64,000 bases of DNA from Bolinopsis microptera (GCF_026151205.1 NC_087072.1:2375375-2439374), one strand, 5' to 3'. Shown: positions 13,721 through 27,296, counted from the first letter of the stretch. The notes: a model not told the origin generated them from the letters alone. Made by a program: numbers and translations.

Positions 13721-14639
13721 AAAGTCAAGAAACCACAAGTGGTTTTACCTGTATTAGATAGAGTTGATTTGTCAGATGATGCCAGAAGTCTTGATGCCGA
13801 CGAAGAGCCTGGAGAGATAGAATTCGATTCGGCATCGGATTTGGAGAGTGTTAACACCGATATCAATATCCAAGTACTATCGAAGCAACCTTTAAAAAGC
13901 TTCTACGACAAGAAGATACCTGTGGCAGCTGGTTTTCCTTTGCTCTTATCTGCTGAACAAGAACCAGGTCCTAGTGCTCGAAGAGATACTGATCCTTTAA
14001 CTTTTGAAAGATTAAGTGATTCACTCGATTGGGATTCTGAAGGTGATCTCACTCAGTTAGGGTCACCAGTGAAAGCTAACATCAGTGAGAGTGCTCTAGG
14101 AATGGAATTTCCGGATGAAACGTCATTTGAAAGTGGAGAAATGCCTTTCATCGATAGTGGTGTCTCCGCATCTGAATTCAGTGGTTGGGCACCACCAGGA
14201 ACCCAGAGGCCCTCTGATGAACAACGTTATCCTAAAACAACATCCACCTCATCGTATGAAGATGAGTATCCCAGGCTAATTAAACCTGATGGACATCCAC
14301 TGATGGCCGGTTTAACATTTAACAAAGGACCGGAGGGTGTTTCGCATTCTCAGCCAGTGAAACCTTTGTTATCAAGAACAGAACCCGAACTTTTATACCA
14401 AGAGGAATCAATAGAAGAAGAAGGCATTATCGTGGATATTGGTGAGATTAAGAGTGTAAAAAGTGGGTTCGTCCCAATTCCCAAGATAACTAAGGCTAAG
14501 GAATTAGCAGGTCACAGAAAGGAGTCAGTCGACTCGACAGATGAAGATTTGCCACTTGTCGAAGAAGATGGTGAAGCAGGGAGTGTTCCAAAACGACGAA
14601 AGACTGGCAAACAAGACCCAGAAACTAAAGTTGTTCCAG
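13721..14639 (+). CDS. Giant exon part 4: acidic spacer before the Gly/Asp-turn repeats
   Basis: A Ser/Asp/Glu/Pro-rich segment without a recognisable fold. It repeats signatures of the first acidic linker: PLMAGLTFNKGPEG near 14300, an ESIEEEG block near 14405, and a SVDSTDEDLPLVEEDG block near 14530. The same linker vocabulary therefore brackets both the Ig-like and the Gly/Asp-turn repeat blocks. Confidence 0.65.
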
Positions 14640-17600
14640 GAGTATGTCATATCCACCAAGACGGTACTCTAGTCGGACCTGATAACCAACTCATAGTCAA
14701 CGATAAGTTTCAGCCAATGAAAGTGAAACTAGATTTTAAACAGCGTCCACTCTAGATAAACGTGGCCGCTTACTTGATTGTCTTGAGGGGTCTCCTCTTT
14801 CTGGCCCTGATGGAAGACCAATCCAGTTAGGAACAGGCGCTTATGGTCCTCGTGTTGGTCCAGATGGGAGTATTTTTAGGTCCAATGGGACAATGGTTCG
14901 AGATGTGAACGAGAAGCCTGCTAAAGCAGGTATCGATAAGAAGGGAAATGTGCTTATTGATAAGGACGGATACCTTAAAGATCAAGAGGGCCAACTCTTG
15001 CTTGACGTAGAAGAAAGCCCTGTGCCCTGTAGTGAAAATCCTTTCGCAGGATATCAGGGCAGGTTATACAAGGCAGATGGAAGTCCACTCGTTACCTTTA
15101 CAAAGGACATTCCTCTTATGGCAGCACTTGACAAAGACAATGTCCCGAAGACCAACAAACTTGGTCAGTTTGTCGGTAGAAAAGATAAGCCTATAAAAGA
15201 TCGTGAGGGTAGTCCAATCACCTCAGGTAGCCTTCCTTATGTTACTGAGAATGGTGTGGTCATGATGCCAAATGGTACACCATTACTAGATGAGGCCAAA
15301 CGACCGAAAGTGGCGGGTATCGACAAACACGGAAATCCTACTGTTGATTACAATAAATTTGTTCTTGACACTAATAATCAGATTATCCTAGGAAAGGACG
15401 GTCAGCCTATCTTAATTTCTAATCAATTCAATTCACTGAACGAAGGCAAACCGCTCATGGCCGGTTTAAGTTGTGGTGTCGGGCCAACAGGATTGATGAG
15501 GTGGAATCTTCTACAAGGGGTAACAAAGAAGACAGTGAACCACTTATGGGCAAGCTCATGGCTGCATTGAAAGGGGACCACCACTTGAAGCGCAGTGCTG
15601 GAAAAGAGGGAACTCCTCCGACGAAAAAGCATGGTATATCTAAAAAAGATGAATCGAAACCTGATGTCACCCTGATTACTTCTTTGACGACCTGTACAGA
15701 AGAGTTTGCCGAATGGGATACCCAATATGATTTCCACGTCTCAGAAGAGGAATCGAAGGAAACATACAGCTCATTTCAACCACATCAACAGGACGATGAG
15801 CTGCCAGTCATTCCAGGAGTAACTCACATAAAACGTGACGGCACTTTATTGGGATCCGACTATGAACCTATTTTGAGTAGAAGATTCAAACCCCTTACTG
15901 CGAAGCTAGATGATGTTGGTGGGCTTCCTGTTACTGATAACGCTAACTGTGTTATCGGGGAGAATGGTTCTCCATTAGAAGGCCCTGAAGGTAGGCCTGT
16001 GAAATTAGGACAAGGTACCTATGGTCCTCGTATAAGTACAGATAGAACAATCTACCAACCTAATGGTAAACCCATTTGTGATGTTAAGGGCGAGTTAATC
16101 AAAGCAGGCTTTCACGATGACCATCATGTGATAGTTGATCACCTTGGACAGCTTCGTGATCAAGATGGTCAGCTTCTGCTAGACTGCGACGGAAACCCTG
16201 TGCCTTGCAGCGAAAATGCCTTTGCTGGCCATCGTGGAAAGCTTTACAAGGCAGATGGAATCCCTGTAACTGCGCTAGGAAGTGAAGAACCCCTCTTTGC
16301 GGTTCTTGATAAGGATAACCTCCCGAAAACTGACAAGTTTGGTCATTTTGTCGGGCGAAGAGGTAAGCCACTGAAGGATAGCGAAGGTAATATGATAACC
16401 GCTGGTAACATGCCTTACGTTTCTAGAAATGGAGTGGTCCTGATGCCTAATGGTACCCCGTTGTTGGATGAGCAAAAACAACCAAAGGTGGCTAGAATGG
16501 ATGAGGATGGAAATCCGGCTGTCGATTCAAAGAAATGTGTTCTTGACCCAAATAACTTAAACGTCCTCGGAAAAGATGATGAGCCTGTAATGATTACGAA
16601 TCAGTTTACTTCATTGTCAGACGTAAGACCTCTTATGGCAGGTATGGGACCTTCAGTTGCACCAAATGGTTTAGAAGAAAGTGTCTTCGCTAAAGAGATT
16701 CCCATTGAAGCCATATTCAGCAGTCCAAAACTGGAGCCCAAACAACCTATCAAAAGAGTGGTGTCTAAATCTCTTGGAATGAGACCAAAGAAATTCATAA
16801 GACCTGGGGTGATCCAACTACGATCTGATGGCACTTTAAAAGGTCGAGATAACAAACTCATTTTAGGATACGATAAAAACCCGATAAAAGCAGTGATGGA
16901 CAAGAATGGATGGCCGAAGACAGACTCTAATGATAACATGATTGATGCCCTAGGGCTTAAATTGAAAGGGCCTGATGGCCTACCAATTAGGCTTGGCCAA
17001 GGGTCATATGGTCCTCGAGTGGGTCCTAAAGGGGTTGTTTACAATTCAAATGGGAGACCTATTGACGACGTGAAGAATAAGCCTCTCAGGGTAGGAATTT
17101 CCCCAGATGATAAAGTGTTAGTTGGTAGACTCGGAGATCTCAAGGGACCTGACAAAAAGCCTCTTATCGATAACAAATTGGAAAGAGTATTCGTCAGTTC
17201 CAATCCCTATGTAGGTTTTAACGGTGGTCTTTACGAACCTGATGGTGCTCCTTTGTTACATCCGACCACGGATTCTCAGCTCTTTGTGCAGCTTAACAAA
17301 GACAGACGCCCAATGACAGATAAGAATGGACATTTTATTGGACCTGACAAAAAGCCTTTGAAGGACAGCAGTGATAACAATCTAGTTCTTGGCATGGGAC
17401 CAATTGTTTACAAAGGCATGATAGTGCTTCCTATTGGACGACCATTGACAGATTCCAAGTCTAAAGTTATCTCCGCTGGAGTAAACAAGAAAGGTTTGCC
17501 AATGGTAGACAGTGACAACTGTATCTTGAACCATCGGGGCAGACAAATCAAAGGTAAAGATGGAAAACCTATCTTAGTTTACCCTCACGAAACATTACCA

Positions 17601-20600
17601 ACAGTTGACTTCTTTGACAGTGTACTGTCAGATTCGATGGATTCAGATGACGAGGATCATACATCACCAATCACCAGCTTTAGGTACAGATTTGAATGTT
17701 CATCAGGTTCGTCCGAGGAAGATATTGAAAATGTGTATAAACTGAAGTCAGTGAGAACACAAATCGAAGCTCAACCCACTGAACCAACAATTCGACCGAA
17801 AAAGGTCCTGCCAAAACCTGTCAGTCGTCCTAAGTCAAGTAAATTCATTAGACCTGGTGTAATACGAATTTTGCCTAATGGCACAATTAAAGGAAGGGAT
17901 AATAAACTTCTCATCAATGATCAGAAGGAGCCTCTACGAGTAGCCATAGGGAGTGACGGAAAGCCTATGACTGACATCCACAATTACATTGTGAATGGAA
18001 ATGGGCGTCAGGTAAAAGGACCAGATGGTATTTTGATAAGATTAGGCCAAGGTTATTATGGTCCTCGAGTTGGTCCGGGAGGAGTGATTTACAATCCAGA
18101 TGGATCCTTGGTCAAAGATGTAAAGAACAAGGTGTTGAAAGCAGGGTTCTCACCGGACGGCAGAGTCTTGGTAGGCAGGTATGGTGATTTGAAAGGACCT
18201 GACAGAAAACCACTTATAGATCGTAAGTTGGAGAGGGTGTTTGTCAGCTGTAACCCTTATGTTGGTGTCGGTGGTATCCTCTACAATCCAGATGGAACAC
18301 CTTGTCTCCAACCCGACTCAAAGAAACCATTGGTCGTGCTCCTTAACAAAAATAAACGTCCGCATACCGGTAAAGATGGGAGTTTAACGGGGCTAGATAG
18401 GAAACCTCTTCAAGACAAAAACGAAAATAACCTTGTACAAGGGACCGGACCCATCGTTTATAAAGGTTTGGTGATGCTGCCAGTGGGCAGGCCTTTGACA
18501 GGACCGAACTCAAAAGTGTTGAAAGCTGGAATCACCAGAGATGGTCACCCTATGGTGGACGCAGACAATTGCCTCCTAGACCCAAAGCGGAGAAATGTAA
18601 TCGGAAAAGATGGCCAACGTGTGTTAGTGTACCCGCATGAAGTACTGCCAGAAATCGGCTATTATGACAGCGTTCTGTCCGATTCACTTGATTCAGACGA
18701 TCCTGAGGAAACTACATTGCCCCTCGAAGACTTTCTTTACGATTTTGAATGCCTCTCAGATTCGTCTGATGGTCAGGATACAACAGTAAAATTCGGCAAA
18801 TCTATGAAAATATCTGCTAGCATTGACAAACGCCCGCAACATAGTCTAAGTAAGAGGTTTATCAGATGCGGTGTCGTTCGTATTTGCTCAGATGGAATTG
18901 TAAAAGGTCGCAACAGTAAACCACTTCTTAGCATAAGAAATGAACCAATAAAATGTTCTCTGAAAGGTGTGGTGCCATTTGTTGATTCAGAAAAATATCT
19001 TTTAGACAAAGGAGGCAAATATCTGTATGGACCTGATGGAAAACCTATCAAACTCGGTCAGGGATCATTTGGCCCTAGAATTGGTCCCTCGGGGACAATC
19101 TACGGTTCCAATGGAGAACCTCTGAAAAGTAAACACGGTAAAATACTCACAGCAGACTTACTTCCAGATGGAAGAGCTTCAGTGGATCGACATGGGCGAA
19201 TAAGAGGAACTGATAACAAAATTATTCTCGATGATGAATCTAAAACAGTGTATGCCAGTGCGAATTCATATGTTGGTTTTGGTGGATCTGTATACAATCC
19301 CGACGGTACTCGTCACTTAGACAAACAAGATGAACCTCTGATTGCTTTGTTAGATATGAACAAGTGCCCGAGAACTGACGAAGATGAACATTTGATGGGA
19401 CTAAATGGACGTCCTTTAAAGGATAAGGATGGCAAAAATCTTGTCAACGGGCCAGGACCTATTGCTTTCAAAGGAATAATAATGTTGCCAATTGGTAGAC
19501 CCTTGACTGACTCAAAATTCAAAGTCCTGACAGTCGGAGTCACCGATGATGACTGTCCAATAGTAAATGATGAAAACTGTGCTTTGAGTCCAAAAGGTAG
19601 TCTTATGAGAGGCAGAGACGGTGCACCAATTTTGTTGCATCCTCATGAAAATCAATCCGAAGTTGAACCATTCGATAGAGCACAATCAGAGGTCTTTGAT
19701 ACAGACGATGAAAACAATCTCGATGATAAAATAGAACCAATATTCTACGATTCCGAAGAAATGTCGGATCTTGAAAACGTAATGATTGATTCCATCAAAT
19801 TAAAGGACTTAAAAAAGCCTTTGGTTGTCGGAGATGGATTGACACCGAAGCTCATGGCAGGCTTGGGACCTTTCGCACCACCTGGTGAGCCAGGCAAAAC
19901 CAAAGACCAAGATCCTGGAAAGGTCGCCCCCATCAGTCCAACATCATATGGTGGAATACCACCAGCACCTTTCAAACCAAACGACAGAAAACATTCGCCT
20001 AGTGCATCAAAATCTGATAAACCAAAACGCAGAAAACAGTTCATCAGACCTGGCGTCATTCGTGTTTGTCCTGATGGCACCTTGAAGGGACGTGACAACA
20101 AACCTATACTGCACTTAAATAGGAATCCAATTAAATGTCTTATTGTTAACGGCCAACCAAAGACAGATTCCAAAATGTGTCTTGTTGACAAATATGGCCA
20201 TCGTTTAAAGGGACCTGATAAGCTACCGATAAGGTTAGGTCAAGGATCTCATGGTCCCAGAGTAGGTCCTAATGGAATCATTTACAAACCAGATGGAAGT
20301 CCCGTGGTAATTGGCAAGAAGAAGCCCTTGACGGCAGGCTTTCTACCAGATGGTAGAGTAAGGGTGAACAGGCATGGAGCTATAAAGGGGCCTGATAGGA
20401 AGAAACTGCTCAATAGAAAATCAGATCGAGTGTATGTCAGCATGAACCCATACGTTGGTGTGGGTGGTGCTGTCTACAAGCCCGACGGGTCGCCTTATCT
20501 TCACCCCGGTACAAAGGAGCCTCTGTATGCCCAGCTGGATACCAACAAACGCCCCAAAACCGATGACGATGGAGCCTTGATCGGACCAAACGGTCGTCCC

Positions 20601-23600
20601 TTGAAAGACAAGGATGGAATGAATCTCATCAACGGTACCGGGCCTCTGGTCTACAAGGGAATGGTGATTCTGCCTATTGGAAGGCCTTTGACCGATCCTA
20701 AATCCAAAGTGCTGAAAGCTGGAGTCACTGACGAGGGCTTGCCCATGGTCGACGGTGAAAACTGTGTACTAGATCCAAAGAGAAAGACCGTAAAAGGCAA
20801 GGATGGTAAACCCGTCCTTTTGTATCCCAACGAAAATCTATCAGAAGTTGAACCGTACAACAAGTCCAACACCGATCAGTTCTCTGATCTGTCGGAGGAT
20901 GAACTAGATGAGGTTGAAGCAACCACCACCGAACCGGTGTACTACGATTCCGAAGATATGTCGGATCTTGAAGACGTTATAGTTGAATTAGTCGAATTGA
21001 AGGACTTGGAAGAAGAGCCTTCGGTTGTCACAGACGGATCGACACCAAAGCTCATGGCAGCACCTTTCAAACCCGATGACAGAAAACTTTTGTATACTGC
21101 AGCAAGAGCTGATCAACCAAAACGTAGCAAGCGGTTCATAAGAGCTGGTGTAGTTCGTATTTGCTCAGATGGAATTGTAAAAGGTCGCAACAGTAAACCA
21201 CTTCTTAGCATAAGAAATGAACCAATAAAATGTTCTCTGAAAGGTGTGGTGCCATTTGTTGATTCAGAAAAATATCTTTTAGACAAAGGAGGCAAATATC
21301 TGTATGGACCTGATGGAAAACCTATCAAACTCGGTCAGGGATCATTTGGCCCTAGAATTGGTCCCTCGGGGACAATCTACGGTTCCAATGGAGAACCTCT
21401 GAAAAGTAAACACGGTAAAATACTCACAGCAGACTTACTTCCAGATGGTAGAGCTTCAGTAGATCGACATGGGCGAATAAGAGGAACTGATAACAAAATT
21501 ATTTTCGATGATGAATCTAAAACAGTGTATGCCAGTGCGAATTCATATGTTGGTTTTGGTGGATCTGTATACAATCCCGACGGTACTCGTCTCGTAGACA
21601 AACGAGATGAACCTCTGATTGCTTTGTTAGATATGAACAAGTGCCCGAGAACTGACGAAGATGGACATTTGATGAGACTAAATGGACGTCCTTTAAAGGA
21701 TAAGGATGGCAACAATCTTGTCAACGGGCCAGGACCTATTGCTTTCAAAGGAATAATAATGTTACCAATTGGTAGACCCTTGACTGACTCAAAATTCAAA
21801 GTCCTGACAGTCGGAGTCACCGATGATGACTGTCCAATAGTAAATGATGAAAACTGTGCTTTGAGTCCAAAAGGTAGTCTTATTAGAGGCAGAGACGGTG
21901 AACCAATTCTGTTGCATCCTCATGAAAATCAATCAGAAGTTGAACCATTCGATAGAGCACAGTCAGAAGTCTTTGATACTGACGAAGACAAAGGTAACGA
22001 TGAAAATATAGAACCAATATTCTACGATTCCGAAGATATGTCGGATATTGAAGATATTATGGTGGAGTCAGTTGAATTGAACGACTTGGAAGGAGAGTCT
22101 TTGGTTGTCAGGGAAACTTCGACAGCGAAGCTCATGACAGGCTTGGAACCTGGCTTGGAACAGCCTTTGGTTGTCGGGGATGAATCGACACTGAAGCTCA
22201 TGGCAGGCTTGGGACCTTTCGCACCACCTGGTGAGCCAGGCAAACCCAAAGACCAAGATCCTGGAAAGGTCGCCCCCATCAGTCCAACATCATATGGTGG
22301 AGAACCATCAGCACCTTTCAAACCTGATGACAGAAAAGAGTCGCCTAGTGCAGCAACAGCTGATAAACCTTTCGCACCACCTGGTCAGCCAGGCAAAACC
22401 AAAGACCAAGATCCTAGAGCACCAAGAGCTGATAAACCAAAACGCAGGAAGCAGTTCATCAGACCTGGCGTCATTCGTGTTTGTCCTGATGGCACCTTGA
22501 AGGGACGTGACAACAAACCTATACTGGACGTCGACAGAAAACCAATCAGGTGTCCTATTGTTAAGGGCCAGCCGAAAACAGATTCCAAAATGTGTCTTGT
22601 TGACAAAGATGGCCAACGTTTGAAGGGACCTGATAAGCTGCCGATAAAGCTAGGTCAAGGATCTCATGGTCCCAGAGTAGGTCCTAGTGGAACCATCTAC
22701 AGTCCAAATGGAAGTCCCGTGGTACTTGGCAAGAAGAAGCCTTTGACGGCAGGCTTTGTACCAGATGGTAGAGTAAGGGTGAACAGGCATGGAGCTATAA
22801 AGGGGCCTGATAGGAAGAAACTGCTCGATAGAAAATCAGATCGAGTGTATGTCAGCATGAACCCATACGTTGGTGTGGGTGGTGCTGTCTACAAGCCCGA
22901 CGGGTCGCCTTATCTTCACCCCGGTACAAAGGAGCCTCTGTATGCCCAGCTGGATACCAACAAACGCCCCAAAACCGATGACGATGGAGCCTTGATCGGA
23001 CCAAACGGTCGTCCCTTGAAAGACAAGGATGGCATGAATCTCATCAACGGTACCGGGCCTCTGGTCTACAAGGGAATGGTGATTCTGCCTATTGGAAGGC
23101 CTTTGACCGATCCTAAATCCAAAGTGCTGAAAGCTGGAGTCACTGACGAGGGCTTGCCCATGGTCGACGGTGAAAACTGTGTACTAGATCCAAAGAGAAA
23201 GACCGTAAAAGGCAAGGATGGTAAACCCGTCCTGTTGTATCCCAACGAAAATCTATCAGAAGTTGAACCGTACAACAAGTCCAACACCGATCAGTTCTCT
23301 GATCTGTCGGAGGATGAACTAGATGAGGTTGAAGCAACCACCACCGAACCGGTGTACTACGATTCCGAAGATATGTCGGATCTTGAAGATGTTATGGTTG
23401 AGTCAGTCGAATTGAAGGACTTGGAAGAAGAGCCTTTGGTTGTCGGGGAAGATTCGACACCAAAGCTAATGGCAGGCTTGGAACCTGGCTTGGACAGCCT
23501 TTGGTTGTCGGGGATGAATCGACACCGAAGCTCATGGCAGGCTTGGAACCTGGCTTGGAACAGCCTTTGGTTGTCGGGGATGAATCGACACCGAAGCTCA

Positions 23601-24030
23601 TGGCAGGCTTGGGACCTTTCGCACCACCTGGTGAGCCAGGCAAACCCAAAGACCAAGATCCTGGAAAGGTCGCCCCCATCAGTCCAACATCATATGGTGG
23701 AGAACCATCAGCACCTTTCAAACCTGATGACAGAAAAGAGTCGCCTAGTGCAGCAACAGCTGATAAACCTTTCGCACCACCTGGTCAGCCAGGCAAAACC
23801 AAAGACCAAGATCCTAGAGCACCAAGAGCTGATAAACCAAAACGCAGGAAGCAGTTCATCAGACCTGGCGTCATTCGTGTTTGTCCTGATGGCACCTTGA
23901 AGGGACGTGACAACAAACCTATACTGGACGTCGACAGAAAACCAATCAGGTGTCCTATTGTTAAGGGCCAGCCGAAAACAGATTCCAAAATGTGTCTTGT
24001 TGACAAAGATGGCCAACGTTTGAAGGGACC
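14640..24030 (+). CDS. Giant exon part 5: about nine Gly/Asp-turn modules of about 265 residues, unrecognised family
   Basis: Modules begin near 14640, 15815, 16795, 17845, 18855, 20038, 21130, 22455 and 23850. Each opens with FIRPGVIRxCxDGTLKGRDN and continues through short sub-repeats of about 20-25 residues with a turn such as GPDGKPL, NGRPLxD or KGKDGKPV. Constant landmarks are LGQGSxGPRVGPxGxIY, NPYVGxGGxxYxPDG, KGMxxLPIGRPLTD, and a closing acidic tail with YYDSEDMSD. The periodic xDGxP/xGPDx turns suggest a beta-rich repeat fold. I do not recognise the family; plakin (plectin) repeats and RHS/YD repeats were considered and do not match. The frame slips by one base near 14747, 15494 and 23494. 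At the last, the sister copy near 22158 has one more A. Confidence 0.75.
18853..23240 (+). repeat. Higher-order duplication of an X-Y module pair
   Basis: Two subtypes alternate. X (opening FIRxGVVRICSDGIVKG) lies near 18853 and again near 21127. Y (opening FIRPGVIRVCPDGTLKG) lies near 20038 and again near 22455. X copies are nearly identical in DNA and so are Y copies, so a unit of about 2.3-2.4 kb was duplicated. A further unit of about 1400 bp containing Y and its linker repeats from 22201 to 23601 to about 25009. Confidence 0.9.
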
Positions 24031-26870
24031 TGATAAGCTGCCGATAAAGCTAGGTCAAAGGATCTCATGGTCCCAGAGTAGTCCTAGTGGAACCATCTAC
24101 AGTCCAAATGGAAGTCCCGTGGTACTTGGCAAGAAGAAGCCTTTGACGGCAGGCTTTGTACCAGATGGTAGAGTAAAGGGTGAACAGGCATGGAGCTAAA
24201 AAGGGGCCTGATAGGAAGAAACTGCTCGATAGAAAATCAGATCGAGTGTATGTCAGCATGAACCCATACGTTGGGTGTGGGGTGGTGCTGTCCTACAAGC
24301 CCGACGGGTCGCCTTATCTTCACCCCGGTACAAAGGAGCCTCTGTATGCCCAGCTGGATACCAACAAACGCCCCAAAAACCGATGGACGATGGAGCCTTG
24401 ATCGGACCAAACGGTCGTCCCTTGAAAGACAAGGATGGCATGAATCTCATCAACGGTACCCGGGCCTCTGGTCTACAAGGGAATGGTGATTCTGCCTATT
24501 GGAAGGCCTTTGACCGATCCTAAATCCAAAGTGCTGAAAGCTGGAGTCACTGACGAGGGCTTGCCCATGGTCGACGGTGAAAACTGTGTACTAGATCAAA
24601 GAGAAAGACCTTAAAAGGCAAGGATGGTAAACCCGTCCTGTTGTATCCCAACGAAAATCTATCAGAAGTTGAACCGTACAACAAGTCCAACACCGATCAG
24701 TTCTCTGATCTGTCGGAGGATGAACTAGATGAGGTTGAAGCAACCACCACCGAACCGGTGTACTACGATTCCGAAGATATGTCGGATCTTGAAGATGTTA
24801 TGGTTGAGTCAGTCGAATTGAAGGACTTGGAAGAAGAGCCTTTGGTTGTCGGGAAGATTCGACACCAAAGCTCATGGCAGGCTTGGAACCTGGCTTGGGA
24901 ACAGCCTTTGGTTGTCGGGGATGAATCGACACCGAAGCTCATGGCAGGCTTGGAACCTGGCTTGGAACAGCCTTTGGTTGTCGGGGATGAATCGACACCG
25001 AAGCTCATGGCAGGCTTAGGACCTTTCGCACCACCTGGTGAGCTAGGCAAACCCAAAGACCAAGATCCTGGAAAGGTCGCCCCCATCAGTCCAACATCAT
25101 ATGGTGGAGAACCATCAGCACCTTTCAAACCTGATGACAGAAAAGAGTCGCCTAGTGCAGCAACAGCTGATAAACCTTTCGCACCACCTGGTCAGCCAGG
25201 CAAAACCAAAGACCAAGATCCTAGAGCACCAAGAGCTGATAAACCAAAACGCAGGAAGCAGTTCATCAGACCTGGCGTCATTCGTGTTTGTCCTGATGGC
25301 ACCTTGAAGGGACGTGACAACAAACCTATACTGGACGTCGACAGAAAACCAATCAGGTGTCCTATTGTTAAGGGCCAGCCGAAACAGATTCCAAAATGTG
25401 TCTTGTTGACAAAGATGGCCAAACGTTTGAAGGGACCTGATAAGCTGCCGATAAAGCTAGGTCAAGGATCTCATGGTCCCAGAGTAGGTCCTAGTGGAAC
25501 CATCTACAGTCCAAATGGAAGTCCCGTGGTACTTGGCAAAGAAGAAGCCTTTGACGGCAGGCTTTGTACCAGATGGTAGAGTAAGGGTGAACAGGATGGA
25601 GCTTTTAAAAGGGGCCCCATGGAAGAAATGCTCGATGAAAAAAAAACGATCGAGGTAGTCGCATGAAACCCCACGTTGGTTGGGTGGTGTGTTACAAGCC
25701 CGACGGGTTCCTTATCTTTACCCCGGTAAAAGGGCCCCTTTTTGCCCAGCTTTTTACCAACAAAAAGCCCCCAAAAAAGATGCGAGGGGGCCCTTTTCGG
25801 ACCAAACGGTCGTCCCCTTTAAAAAAAGGTGGCATGAATCCATCAACGGTACCCGGGGCCCCTTTGGTCTACAAGGGATGGGGGGATTCTGCCTTTGGAA
25901 GGCCTTTGACCCCCCCTAAATAAAGTGCTTTTAAAGCTTTGGATATGAGAGGGTTGCCCCGGGGGGAAAAACTGTGTAAAAGATCCAAAGGAAAAAGGGA
26001 AAACAAGGATGGTAAACCGTCCCGTTTTATCCCAAGAAAATTATCGAAGTTGAACCCTTACACCAGAAAAACGATCATTCCTGATCTGTCGGGGGATGAA
26101 ATGTGAGGTTTTGGAAACCACCCCGAAAAATTTTTAACTTTCCGAGATAAGCCCGGGGCTTAAGAGGGTTTTTGGTTTAGCTGAATTTGGAAATTAAAGA
26201 GAGCCTTTGGGTTGTCGGGGAAATTCACACGGTCATGTCGGTTAACCCGGCTTGGGAAAACCTTTGGGTCCAAAAGCGCCCGAAGTAAGGCACCCCTTTT
26301 TTTTGGTTGCCCTTTTGTCGGGGATAATCCAAACCAGAGGCTTGGGGCCCTTTGCCCCCACTGGTTACGGCAAACCCCCAAACCAGTCTGGAAAGGTCCC
26401 CCTAGTAAATATATTGGAACCTCGCCTTTTTGATGACGAAGAGTCGGGCCAACACTGATAAAACCTTTCGCACCACCTGGTAGCACAAAACAAAGCCAAC
26501 CCTTTTGGCACCAAAAGGTGGGAAAAAAAAAACGCGGACAGCAAATTTTTCCAAACCGGCCCCCCCATCGTTTTGTCCCAGGGCCCTTGGAAAAGGGGGC
26601 TAAAAAAAACCCTTAGACGTCGAAGAAAAAAATCAGGTGTCCTATTGTTAAAGGGCCACCGAAAACGATTCCAAAATTTTTTGTTGCAAGTGGCCTTTGA
26701 AGGGGCTGATAAATGGATAAAGCAGGCAAAATCTCATTCCCCAGGGGTCCCTTTCCCCTTAAGCCCCAATGGGGTCCCCCTGGGGACTGGCAGAAGAAAC
26801 CCTTTTGAGGCAGGCCCTTTTTTTTTCCCGAAGGTAGAGAGGTTTGGGTGGGCTTTAACACTTATGTCAG
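24031..26870 (+). pseudogene. Broken copies of the Gly/Asp-turn module; probable low-quality assembly
   Basis: Up to about 25600 this is near-identical to the 22201-23600 unit except for isolated one-base insertions and deletions (for example near 24058, 24088, 24176, 24275, 24376, 24462, 24597 and 25383). From 25600 it still aligns in order with the module but is full of expanded G, C, A and T runs and lost bases, and similarity fades toward 26870. This gradient resembles the unreliable end of a sequencing read built into an assembly, rather than mutation. The reading frame, the copy number and the 3' border of the giant exon cannot be read here. Real decay is possible but less likely. Confidence 0.7.
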
Positions 26871-27296
26871 CGGATCTACGATACAACATAAATCACCGCA
26901 TGCGTCATTTCAATTGCACAGTCTTCCCTTAAATAGTAATAGTGACACACCTGCGTTTAAAAGGTTCTGCCCTTTTTCGTAACCAGCTGCACTATAACTA
27001 TTCAACACATTTGTATGGCATTACTTTGATCTGTTTGCACAGTTCCACCTGAAACTATAACGTATCATATTTCAACACACTCGAGTTGCTGCCAGAAGGT
27101 ACATCAGAGTTATTGTATTTAAAAGTTAAATATATTGCATAGCTCGCCCGTTTTTGTAGTTGTATCTCGTCAAGTCGTCAGAGGCCATCTTACTTCCGTA
27201 TTTTGTAGACCTGTCAGCCACAGTCGTATTTACTGTTTTGTTGAGACTACATTGGTACATTTTGTCGTCGGGAGCTTTTGTCGTCGGGAGCTTGTC
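26871..27296 (+). other. Non-coding stretch between the giant exon and a candidate first exon
   Basis: Sequence quality returns to normal. AT-rich, with no convincing ORF except a 5' extension in frame with the exon at 27297 (an ATG at 27135). It contains a direct doubling of tttgtcgtcgggagctt near 27270-27294. It may be intron or promoter/5' UTR; no TATA or initiator element is clear. Confidence 0.4.

Noticed and set aside
14640-24030. Plakin (plectin) repeats or RHS/YD repeats
   Set aside because: The Gly-Pro-Asp-Gly landmarks and module length do not follow the 38-residue plectin repeat or the YxYDxxGRL pattern.
24031-26932. Several ORFs in the decayed stretch (for example 25663-25923 and 26573-26932)
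   Set aside because: They are frame-shifted remnants of the Gly/Asp-turn module in unreliable sequence.
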